The notes under the pieces are model-generated. The model had not been told where the DNA came from, did no database searches, and was given only the letters and a program-made list of their open reading frames with translations. A stretch of DNA of 64,000 nt. It comes from Elysia crispata. Lineage: Eukaryota; Mollusca; Gastropoda; Plakobranchidae. This document shows, piece after piece, positions 35,001-45,696 of this stretch. The stretch's first letter is position 1. Each line of letters opens with the position of its first letter. A program made the translations under genes and the position numbers. The DNA is taken from contig JAWDGP010002165.1 in assembly GCA_033675545.1 (NCBI GenBank), positions 532,325 through 596,324 of the forward strand, given 5' to 3'.

Positions 35001-36221
35001 TCAGCGATGTAGAACTCGTGGGTGTAGTGCCTCTTGGGACCCAACGCCAGCGAGATACTGCGTTTGCCCCATGTGCGGATTGAAGTCCCGTTAGCTGCGG
35101 AGAGTGTAGTGGAAGGATGTTGAGTTTGTCGATCTTGTAAAGAAGCAGGGTATACAGATACCTCTGCTCCCGTGTCAACCAGGTAGGAGTGTCCAGATTT
35201 CTTATCCACAACCGAAAGCGTGCTTGACTGATTGGAAGTGCCAGCTGCTGCCACGCCTAGCGGCTGGCTTTGTCTTTTCCCGAAGCTTTGGACAGCAGGG
35301 ACGAAAATTTACAACCCGGTTGGCAGTTGCGAGCTTGTGGTCCAAATCGAAGGTGGTAAAAGCACACAGGTGGACTGGGCACGTGGGAACTGGACGTGGT
35401 GTTGGTATCCACAGGACGTGTCATTTGTGCTCTATGTCTTTTTACAGACTCAATAGTGGCGGAAGGTTGACCAGAATCCTGTGTAATGTGATGTACGCTT
35501 GTACAACGGGCTTCCCAAACACGGTCAGCAGCCTCTGCAAGCTTTTCGATGTCACTGAAGTCTTGGCCTGCCAGAATGCTTTGTACGTCAGCGGGGAGAT
35601 TGGAAAGAAACAGTGCCCTCTTCAAAGTTTGGGGGTCGTCATTTAAAGCATTAATCTTGCGGAGCAGGGCAGTAGGCTTTCTGTCGCCTAATCCGTTGAG
35701 ATTTAGTAGCTCGCTGTCGCGCTGAGCCTGGGACTTGCCAAAGGCTTTGATGAGGGCCTTTTTTAGCGTAGTGTATTTTTCAGCTTCTGGAGGGCTAACC
35801 AATACATCCTGTACCTCTTCGGCTGTTTTGAAATCCAGCGCACTGACAACATAATCGTACCTTGTTTGGTCCTGTGTTATATTTTTCGTGCCAAACTGGG
35901 CCTCAACTCTAGCGAACCACACCTCTGGTGATGTGGTCCAAAATTCTGGTAATTTAATGGATACCGCATTGAGTTGAGAGCCCGGCTGCATTGAGATGGA
36001 TTGAAGTTGGCTTGTGAGGGCATCAAGCAGTGCCTGCGCCGACTCAGCTTGGTGTTGAGACATTGTGACAAGGGTTGAGCGAAACTAGATCTAGTTTATA
36101 TTTTACTGTCTGTGTTGGTTTATATTAAGGTTACCAAGCTTGAGCTGATCGGCCTAGATCTAGATCTAGATTTAGAACTTGAGCTGTAAGTGTAGCGTAG
36201 ATCTAGGTTTGACGAGTTCAG

Positions 36222-36235
36222 CGTCGGGGTCACCA
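36222..36235 (-). other. primer binding site, tRNA-Trp, copy B
   Basis: Same TGGTGACCCCGACG sequence and spacing as in copy A. Confidence 0.8.
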
Positions 36236-36236
36236 A

Positions 36237-36425
36237 TTTAGGATTAAGTTATTAACGCAGAACTATGTTCTAACATTGAAATAACTTTATTAAAAGAACA
36301 AAACAAAAGTTGAAGATTAGAATGTCTCTTGTGTGAAGGCTGACTCGTCTAGCGTGTCTGGGCGGAAGTGACCTCCAACTGTCAACACTGCAGGGTTAAA
36401 TGTCAAGTAATGGAGGTTACTACGG
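36237..36425 (-). repeat. Gypsy LTR 3 (outer, 5' LTR of copy B)
   Basis: 189 bases. Right of CTACGG the sequence differs from LTR 1 and LTR 2, so its outer end is host flank. No target-site duplication could be matched to the left flank of LTR 1. Confidence 0.9.
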
Positions 36426-37600
36426 GCAGGGTTGACCAGTCCCTTCTCATTGAGCTGCAAATTCCTCGCTAACCGGCAAAGTTGATAGACATAAATTCTA
36501 GAACACAGGGTAAGTGAATCAACTCATACCTCCCTCCCCTCTCCCTTCTCATATTTAGATCTAACAAGATCTAGATCTAGATTAGCTAGATCTAGCTCTA
36601 GAATCTGTTTCTAAATTAGATCTAGAATCTAGTAATTACAATTCCGAGGATATCTCCAGAAATGAGGTTAAATTGTTAGTCTCTATCTAAATGCCAAAAG
36701 ACCATTATAAATCTTTTTATAGGCCTATTACAATCTGATCTAGACTGAGTGTGACACCAATAGATCTAAATCTTACATTCTTGCAAAGAAGTGTCCTCCT
36801 GTGCCCGTATTCAGAAGAATTTAACGCTATCGTTAGGTTGTCGTTAACTGGCTAACGCATGCGTTAATTTAACGACGTATTCAGAAGGCACATTTTCGCT
36901 AACGACCGGTCGTTAGGTTATCGTTAGGGGGGACTTTTTAAAGAGAGCTAACGATCACGTTAACGATAGGTTCGGGCCTACCCTAAAATTTTTACGATCG
37001 CTTTAATGGACTTAGGTGACGAACACTTTCCTATCGTTTTGGTAACCAAGGAATTGTTTTTCTCTCCCAATATGGTGGCTTTGGGAGTGTTTGCAAGACG
37101 GACTTAATGCACTTTTTTATATTCTTTAAATATACTTTGTTATAAATCTAGATCTAGATCTAGATTAGAAAAGAGTTGAATAAAATCTGATGCCTTTTAT
37201 TACTCAGCTACAATTAATGGAAAATAAACAAATGTGAGCGAATGGTAAAACAAACAAACAAACAAAAAAAAGGGATGGAAAGGAAAAAAAATCTATCGAC
37301 AATACTATGAGTTCAGTTACTGAAGTCTTAGATCTACAGAAGTGATCTGAAATGTAGACTAGCTAGACTTAGACCTAGATTGAAAATTGGATCTTGTCAA
37401 GTGCAGTAACAAACAAAACAAAAAAGATTGCAAGTTTAATGTTTTGCGAAGATGATCTGCAAACACTACAGTATCTATGAATTTGAAAGTGGTGAATGAT
37501 GAATAGACTAAACCTACATATACGGTAGTTTAAGTTTAATTGTCGTCACATCAACCAGTAAGCCACGAAATAGAATTTCGATACAAGATGGTATAAACTT

Positions 37601-37603
<3 letters not shown>

Positions 37604-37685
<82 letters not shown>
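37604..37685. repeat. GA microsatellite
   Basis: About 80 bases of pure GA inside the 4-kb element. Confidence 0.95.
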
Positions 37686-37687
<2 letters not shown>

Positions 37688-37828
37688 TTAGCTTTATTCA
37701 TTTATCAAGGCTGAGCAATTGCAATCAAACTCAAACTACTTGAAATGAAGTTAAATGCCTTTGGCGATTTTGTACAGTTGCAGACTATGACTACAGTATT
37801 AATTTAATGAAATTCCTAGCTTTTCAAC

Positions 37829-37831
<3 letters not shown>

Positions 37832-37874
<43 letters not shown>
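37832..37874. repeat. CT microsatellite, inverted to the GA tract 150 bases left
   Basis: About 43 bases of pure CT; with 37604-37685 it could form a hairpin. Confidence 0.95.
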
Positions 37875-37877
<3 letters not shown>

Positions 37878-38296
37878 TTTCTCTCGTTTTTCTCTTTAAA
37901 TGTATCTACATATCACCAAAGTAAAGAGAAAAGAAAGTAAGAGAGACAGGAAGACAGAAAAAGAGAGAGGCAGCCAGACGAACTTACTGACAGAGGGAGA
38001 GATACTTAGATAGTAAGGTTTTCTTTACAAATTCTCATTTTCCAGCAGTTATTAGCATATTGTGAGACTGATGTATGTATTAAAAATTGTCTCAAATTCA
38101 ACGCTGGCATTTTCCTAATTCAAATGGAAGTAGGCACATCCATGATTGAAATTATGAAAAGAGAAGTACATGGTTTATTTTGTGCTGATTCCACAAACCA
38201 GTTTTCAAAATGCATGAGTTCCACAGTTCTTGAGATAATATTCTTTTGATTTTCTCTGTTTGTTTCTTTTTTAAACCTCATTAACATCATTATAAT

Positions 38297-38323
38297 TATA
38301 ATAATAATAATAATAATAATAAT
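38297..38323. repeat. AAT microsatellite
   Basis: Nine uninterrupted ATA/AAT units. Confidence 0.9.
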
Positions 38324-40890
38324 GAGATTTTGCCTGAGGCTTTCTTTTAGAATTAGAACATTTTTTTTAATCAAGCCCAATGGAAGCCATTATTTAAAAA
38401 AATATTTCATTCCTTATTCACCAGGGTATTTAAGATTATTGCTTATTTAGAAAACAAAAAGCCAAATAATTTTAGAAAATGAAATCTCTCAAAACAAAGC
38501 GATTTCAATATTGGACTTTGCAAATGGTACATAGAGTCAATCTTTTTTTTTCTTGGTGAAATTTAGGTAACCAAAACGTTTTATTTACCAAGAAATACAA
38601 AAGTATTACTTTTCTTTTGAAATGCATCACTTTGTTATGTTATTCAACTTTTTCAATCTGCAGTTTTCAATAAATAAAGAGTGGAGATCTTATTGTTTTC
38701 CTCCAGTACCTTCAACAAGTTACAGAGACAGAAAACAGGCAGCTCAACAAACTTATCAATAATTTTCATGCAGTAAAATGAACTTTTTCATTCCAATGTT
38801 CTAAATTGAAAAGTAATTTACAAGATTTACCCACTACATGTAGACTATATGTATAAGCGAATATCATTTTGCAGAAGTGCAAAATGTATTGTCTTGAATT
38901 ATTTAAATGATTAATTATCCTAAAAAAAATTTTACTGAAGTGAGCAGTGATATTTTAAAAAGACATTGAATTAAGCAAATCAAAACTGTGATAGAAACTG
39001 AATATTGCTGAAATTGCACATGCTGATCTCAAATTATATGTTGCTGATTTTTCTTTATTCAGATTATAAAAAACAAATATATATATAAACTAACAATACA
39101 TGTAAGAGAAAGAGAAGTCATTTAGTAATGGCTAAAAGTTTCTGTTCAAAGACTTGCTTATAAATAACTTCTTTCTATCCAGTTTTAAAAAGATTGTGTT
39201 TATTGTTCCTTCAACTTAACAAGCTGGCCACTAAACATTTCAAATATTATACTCCTCTACAAAAAGACAAAAAGATTTATATATTTTTAAATGCACAGAG
39301 ATTGAAAATCTGTGAAGAATGTTGCACTTTTTGAAAAATTGATCAAGTTTTAAAATTGATTTCTCAAAGTATTGGTATATGGATAGCAAAAGGGGTGGGG
39401 GGAACCACAGACTTTAAAAATGTATTTATACGTAGTTGCTGTTAAAAGAGTTGGGTTAAATTAAAGGAGGTCAATTGCAAGCACTTTTATGTAGTGCCTA
39501 AGATACTGTATTATTTCAGTATTATTTAATTTCATCTCAATTGAGCTATTTTTTTTTTTTTTAAATACAAACCAGGCGTAGAACACACATTTTACATCAT
39601 TAATTTTTGTGAATAATTATTAAAAAGAGTAAATGTACAAATTTCAAATAAAATAATGAGTATGTTATGCCCATCAGAGAGGGTATTTTATACCTAGAAA
39701 TAGTAGAATGTTTTCACCTATGCTTTTCATTTGTAATCATAATCTGTAAAGACTTTTCTAAATAAATTGGAAAATGAGAGTAACCAGGAAAAGAGCTATA
39801 ATATACATAAAAAGGTAGTCAATCCAAGGGATGTTAATTTTTGAAATTCATCCTAATGTTAGCTGAATTAAGAGAAAGTATTGCTACAAGTCCAATTCTT
39901 CTTTTTTTTTTTACACTTTTATAAGTAATATTATAACCATTTGCAGTAGCATTACTACCAATGGACATTAATGAAGGGCCTTTCCCATCTAAATCTTGAA
40001 AAAAAAACTTGGCATGGGCTATAATGATTGGAAACATTTTACTCATATGAAATTGAACAAATAACGTAGTCTATGTGGTCTTTTAGGTTATTTAGACTCA
40101 GTCAAAGAGTAATTATGCATAGGCCTCTTACTTTAACCTTAATAAATTGTAATTTAGATCTAGATCTAGGTACAGACACAGGTTTGCTTTAAGGCCTGGA
40201 TCTAGATCTAGATCTAGGCATAACCCTTACAATATAAATCGAATGAGAGATAACATGCTGGGAATTTAGTTAACTGAAGTTTTACTCTTGAACTCGATTC
40301 TGAACAGCAATTATTGTTCCACAACATCTTTGCATTGCATTGAGTTTCCGAAGTCTAAATTAACTGTAGACATTGTTATGATTGTAGCTCTAAATAAGCT
40401 TAGATTTAATTCTAGATCTAGATCAAGCTCTTTGTTAGATCAGATGAGGGGCACTATGTTAAAGCAAAGACTATATATTTTTTTAAACAACAGTTTCATC
40501 CTTGGGTTGCAGCTAGAACAAGAACCATTAATCTGCATAATGTTCCAAACAGTTTTTTTCTATACATTAAACATCGTTGTCAAGCCCGATATGAAATGTA
40601 AACAAGGCAACAGCCTTAACTTCCGGGTGAAAAGTGACAATTTTTGCAAAACACGCCAAAAGTAAATGATAAATTAATTATCTTGGTCATTATTTTAACG
40701 CTATCGTTAGACAAATGTTCTGAATACGGCGGTGTTTACGATGACGTTAAAAAATCTTCTGAATACATCGTAGATAACGCTATCGTTATAAAGACAGGTC
40801 GCTAATTTTACGTGTGCGTTAACTCCAAAATGTTTTGAATACGGGCATAGATCTAGCATTACAAAGTTATTTTTGGACTATGTCGTAATT

Positions 40891-41005
40891 TGGTCTCTCT
40901 AGACACAGCGTTCAGACAGACCAGGATTCTGGTCTCTCTAGCCATGTGTCTAGGTGGACCAGGAGTCTGGTCTCTCTAGCCTTGAGTCTATTTAGACCAG
41001 GAGTT
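40891..41005 (+). repeat. three tandem copies of a 38-39-bp unit
   Basis: Each unit begins TGGTCTCTCTAG and ends (G/A)GACCAGGA(G/T)T(C/T). TGGTC and GACCA within each unit are complementary, so each copy can fold into a short hairpin. Copies start at 40891, 40930 and 40968. Confidence 0.85.
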
Positions 41006-44000
41006 TTTTAATGACCAGATCCAAACCACATTAGATTCAATAAATCTACTTTAAAGCAGGATAGGATCCAGATTGTAGTTGTTGACCTAAAAATTTGTAC
41101 TTCTAACTACGAATATCAATAGCCCTATTGTTGCAAATTACAAAGTCTTAATCTACATTTATATCAAGATCTAGATCTAGATCTAGATGGTTCATGATGA
41201 ATCAAAATGCTCTATAATGCAAGCTTTGTAACTAAATTTAGTGATTGTAGGCGCTAGAGTTTTATCTCAAAATCATTTCTGAAGGAAATCGGTGATTGAA
41301 AAAATATTAGCTTGTTAAGGTGAAATATTTTGCCCTATTTCTTTGTTAAATGTCCATTATCACATTTAAAAATGCTCTCATTTTGGGAGTGTTGGACCGA
41401 TTAAATTTCTTCCTTCTTGTTTTTGCTACGGACAGGGCAGTCTTTGATGTGAAATACCTTTGTGCTGCCAAAGATCTTTTCAAAAATAAAGAGATCTTAC
41501 CACTGGGCAGATTGCTATCCTCACTTCATTATAGCTGGGGCATATATGTAGGACATTCTACCACAATCACTATGGCCACACACTCTGTTTTTGTATAGAT
41601 GGTTGATTCAATCTGTTATGTTCTATTTGAAGTTTTTGGTATGTTCTACTGCGTTTGTTTGTAGATGATTAATTAGTATGAACTTTATAGCTTTTTGTAT
41701 CTTCTTTTTTGTTGAAATGATCTTACTTCATTAGCTACAGTTAAATTGAGCAGATTTGAATCTGCACTTGACCTGTTTTTATGTTGTTAATTTGTCATGT
41801 TGGAATAGCTTGAATTCTACCTGGCCAGAGCGTCAGCCAGATCTCATTCATCGGTATAGAGTCCATCTGAGAATAATAATCTCTGACATGTAGATGTTGT
41901 ATCCTGTAAACACCACAACTGGTCATCTCCAGTTCTTGTAATTTTACAGACTCAGGACCATTTGATCACTAGTGTAATGAGTTCCCAAAAGAAAACATCT
42001 GCTGAGGGGAGACGTCCTTGGCAACCATAGGCGTTGTGTTCTAAATACACATGCAATAAATCCCAGATTGCTGCGAACTCGAGTAGAGCAGGTTATTAGG
42101 AATTTAAGTGGAACAGAGATTCCGATCAGGATCTCTCTTTGACTCCATTTGATCAAAACGGACTGTGAATAAGAGGTACATCTATCATAAAAAAAGAGAA
42201 GACAACTTATCAAAGACAATCTCGACCAACTGCATTCCACTCCTCCTGAGAGTCTGTTCTAATATGAAATCATCATACATAGGTCATGATCTCTTTTAAG
42301 ATACACACCAATGCCACATTCTTTACTTTATGGCTCTGCAATAAAAATGCCTGTTTCACAATGACAAAAACCGTTGCACGTCTCACTTATTTTGCCCCAT
42401 CTCCCTCTTCCTCCACTTTTCATTCTATCAACTTGCTCCCTATTTTGATTGACATTGACACTAGTCGCAGATTCAGTCAGGATAGATCCATGTCCCCTCT
42501 TTCTTTGGGTATGTGTCTTTCTAAGATTATTGATATCACTATCAGATCTGTGTCCATACCTTGCCTCTTTCCAGCTTCCCCATTCTCAGGCCCTTGTTAT
42601 AAAATTTCTTCTGGCTCCTTTCTTACTGTCTTTATTAGAATAAACCAATTCTAAAAGCTATTTCTAAATGCTTACAGCATGCTTCCTCCAACCTTTTCTC
42701 CCTTTTTCTTTTTATCCACAATGTTTGTACATCGCAATTACTATACATCTCCTAAACTTTCATGGATTTTATTTTATAAAATGAACCAGTTTGATGTTAC
42801 ACTTTGCTGTCAGGATTTATTCTGAACATTACTGTTTTCTTCCTCAATGGTATAATAAATGCCATGCTGATTCTATGTTATGGGTATGACAAAATCATGC
42901 ATGTGTTACATTATATATATATATATATATATGGGTTGTTCTATTTTGCGGAAATAAAGTGTGGCAAACCAACCATGTAATGAAAAAATGGGGAGAAGAT
43001 AATTAGAAGAGAACAGAGGATTTTGAGGTTGACACAAGAGCAGAGGCTCCAGGAGTTTTTTCATTCAGTTGAGATTAGCCTTTTTTTTTTAAATGTATTG
43101 GAAAATTGGAGTAAAATATTTTTCAACCTATCAAATAATACACAAATATATACACAAATCTTAAAAAAAAAAACAAACAAACTTTCATTTTTGGAAAATC
43201 TTATACTTTTAGAACTACTCAAATCTACTCACGTTACTGAGACCTGATTCTGGTACATATCAGCAATGAAATCTATGTGCAGGATCTCATTATAATCTGG
43301 ATTTGAGTCACTTTATCTGCTCAATTGAGAAATATGTCTCCCTTGTTGATTAACCATGATGAAAGCATTAAAATAGGTTAACATTCTTTAAGTCTTACTC
43401 AGAATATTTTAACTATAAAGAGTTTGTGACCCAACTATCAAGTCCTTTCAGACTACAAGGTGGCAAAAAAAGGAAATGAGATAAAGACATTGAAAATGTT
43501 CTGGTCTATTTTCTATGATGCTACAACATTAATTTTATCTACTGCCAATGAGTTAAATAAAAAGAAAACTTATAGAGATAACATGACTTAAAATTCTTTT
43601 TTTTTAGAACTTTTTTTGTAGACTTTTGATTGAAGACTGTTATAATAGACAAGATGCCCATCTCAGAACTTTTGATCTTCCTTCAAGTTCAATAATGCAG
43701 AATGTAAGAGTCACAAGACAGTCTAACTTAGCAATCGAAGTTTATGTCCAGGCTCTTATATTATTCAAAATCTAATTTTGAAATTTTCTGCAACATGGGG
43801 CAACAAACAATTTCCATTTAGAGACATAGAACGATAAATTTTCATTTTACAAAAATGATGATTAATCAAATACATTTTTTTTCCAACTATTCTTATGGGT
43901 TTAGAAAATTAGAAAGAAAATTGAAAAGATCCTTTATATTCTTTGCAGATTAAAATAGGATATTTTATTTGAATGTTTATAGCACACGGTTATTCCTATC

Positions 44001-44800
44001 CATGTTATATCGCTTGCAATGTTATATCCATTTAAGTTTCAAGCTCAATAAAAATTTTTGGATTAGTCTTTTGAACCCCTAAGTTTGTTGAGGAATCTTC
44101 TTCAGAGACAAAATGGTGTTGACAGATGTCATTGAAGAAGTTGATTTCTATCCTTTATCTATTTTGTGCTAAAAAGGTGTCTTACATTTCCCTTTAAGAA
44201 GCCAAAGGATCATTGCAAAGGAGGAGAGCTCATTTGTAAATGAGACAGGCTTTCTTCATGCTGATATAGCTCTGGGAAATCAAAGATTAGAAAATAATTT
44301 CAAGGGGTGAAAGTGGAATTCTTGTTAGTGAGGTTAGAATAGAATGTCAGGTAGAAAGGCAAAGTGAATAAAGTAGGAAGAGGGTTTGCTAAGACATGTT
44401 TGGGGACATCAAGGGGAAATTAATGAAATTGAACAAGCAGAGTAGAAGCAGGTTGAGGCATTACAAGGGATCTTGTGGAAGATTGTAATTAGGAGAGGGG
44501 CAAGTAGCAGTGTTGACCTATTCCATAGATTTAAAAAAAAAAACTATTCAGTTTTACTAATGGCCTCAACAAGTCTTTTGCATCATTCTCAAATTATTTT
44601 CCGTTCATTCATGGAAATGCTTCAGAGCTGAGCAAAGTTTTTTTTTTTTGTTTTTTTTTCTTTTATGAAATTGCTGATTCTTAATTTTATTTATAGTATA
44701 GTCTCCTTTTTTTTTTTTTTTAAAATAAAAATTGATTTTCACATTTCAAATCAATGATTACATTCCTCAAACTGCTATTTTTATCCTCTCTTTATAATAG
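41006..44800. other. spacer, no gene recognised
   Basis: AT-rich with CTAGAT repeats near 41.17 kb and an AT microsatellite at 42911-42931. Open stretches at 41350-41598 (+), 41944-42240 (-) and 42286-42654 (+) show no family feature. Upstream exons of the 45-kb gene may lie here but cannot be placed. Confidence 0.45.
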
Positions 44801-44816
44801 GATTTCCTGTGCCCTT

Positions 44817-45629
44817 ATGCTGATGGTGCAGTCCCTTTTCAAGTTGAACATCATGGATAAACTTGCTACACAGGCCCAGTTGGGCCTGATGGTGGCTGTA
44901 ATGCCAAGTTTATTGCTACAAGCTCAATTGACGCAGGGGTTTCAACAAAGCACTTCTCAAGTGCTATCAGTGCAGCGAAAACCTTCACATTTGTTAGAAG
45001 AATCAAGAATTCAGTACAAACGACAATTTCGATCACAACCAAACCAACATTGCGCCAAAGCTAGCATGATTGAATCGAATCAAATCTTCATACAAAAGAT
45101 ACAGGTTCCGGCGAAAAGCTTGACACAACAAGTTGATACAAGCATCCCAGTAGATCCACTGATTTATGTCCCAGATCCTCACATTCCATGTCAAGTCAAC
45201 TTGCTTCAGGTAAACTCACAAGTATCTCAGCAAGAACATTCAGAGGGTTTACAGCAAAAATCATCATCAGTGTCGAGGGAGCAATCATTGTGGAGACAAG
45301 TTTTGAAACAAAGTGAGTCTGATCATGGAGTTGGTTGTGCTTTGACATCAACTGCTGATCAAGGCTCTAAGAGTTTCAAAAACAGTTTTCTTTTCCCTGC
45401 ATTTGCCCTGATCACTCTAGTGTCACTTAATATAAAGACCATATTTCTGCAAATACTTGCAACACATGCCAAGTCTGGATTTGAGAACTCTGAAGTGCTG
45501 AATAAATTTTGCAACTTGTTTTCACGAGGTATAAACACTAACTGTGAATACCCAAAGTCAGATTCTGCATTCAAGAACCTGCTGCAGTGGGCTCACACTG
45601 TGCGACTTAAGACAGTGACTTTTTTTTAA
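44817..45629 (+). CDS. Gln/Ser-rich open frame, probable upstream coding exon of the 45-47.6 kb gene
   Basis: A T-rich acceptor (CTCTTTATAATAG, ending 44800) precedes the first exon ATG at 44817; ATG 44853 (MDKLATQAQLG) also has merit. The product is Gln/Ser-rich without a known domain. The frame closes at 45629, only 67 bases before the next long frame. A strong donor, CAAA|gtgagtct (intron from 45313), is in phase with the acceptor GTTGTGCAG at 45688. If used, this exon stops at 45312, codes about 165 residues and runs straight into the 641-residue frame. If not, the frame is an upstream ORF or separate protein. No function is proposed. Confidence 0.45.
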   Translation: MLMVQSLFKLNIMDKLATQAQLGLMVAVMPSLLLQAQLTQGFQQSTSQVLSVQRKPSHLLEESRIQYKRQFRSQPNQHCAKASMIESNQIFIQKIQVPAKSLTQQVDTSIPVDPLIYVPDPHIPCQVNLLQVNSQVSQQEHSEGLQQKSSSVSREQSLWRQVLKQSESDHGVGCALTSTADQGSKSFKNSFLFPAFALITLVSLNIKTIFLQILATHAKSGFENSEVLNKFCNLFSRGINTNCEYPKSDSAFKNLLQWAHTVRLKTVTFF

Positions 45630-45696
45630 ACCACAACTTTGTGGTTTAAAGAACAACTAGATTGTTGTTCCTGGCAGAAGTTGTGCAGTAATCATC

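Larger units (their letters stand above)
31835..36425 (-). mobile_element. Ty3/Gypsy LTR retrotransposon, CsRn1-type, copy B (shares the central LTR with copy A)
   Basis: LTRs at 36237-36425 (5') and 31835-32024 (3', shared). Gag (about 35.26-36.06 kb, 268 residues) looks whole and carries CFYHLRFG...C..GC, a CHCC knuckle. Pol covers protease (about 35.1 kb), RT (34.2-34.7), RNase H (33.5-33.9) and integrase (32.2-33.3). It has about one or two breaks. Copy B is nearly identical to copy A. The leader between the 5' LTR and gag contains CTAGAT repeats, one unit different in number from copy A. Elements are young fossils. Confidence 0.9.
36803..40846. mobile_element. 4-kb candidate non-autonomous DNA element with GCCCGTATTC inverted ends
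   Basis: The left end reads GCCCGTATTCAGAAGAATTTAACGC; the right end, reverse-complemented, reads GCCCGTATTCAAAACATTTTGG and soon GTTAACGC. GTATTCAGAA recurs in each arm (twice left, three times in inverted orientation right), always near TAACG(A/C) motifs. The left arm holds the perfect 18-base palindrome CTAACGACCGGTCGTTAG and TAACGCATGCGTTA. The 3.7-kb interior is AT-rich with microsatellites and no transposase. Target duplication is not clear. Two nearby MITEs of one family, instead of one large element, remain possible. Confidence 0.55.

Noticed and set aside
28098-36071. Many 60-140 codon frames on both strands within the Gypsy copies
   Set aside because: Overlapping shadows of gag and pol.
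41350-42654. Three open frames of 82-122 codons (two plus, one minus)
   Set aside because: No recognisable domain, no clear splice sites and AT-rich composition; possibly old repeat DNA.
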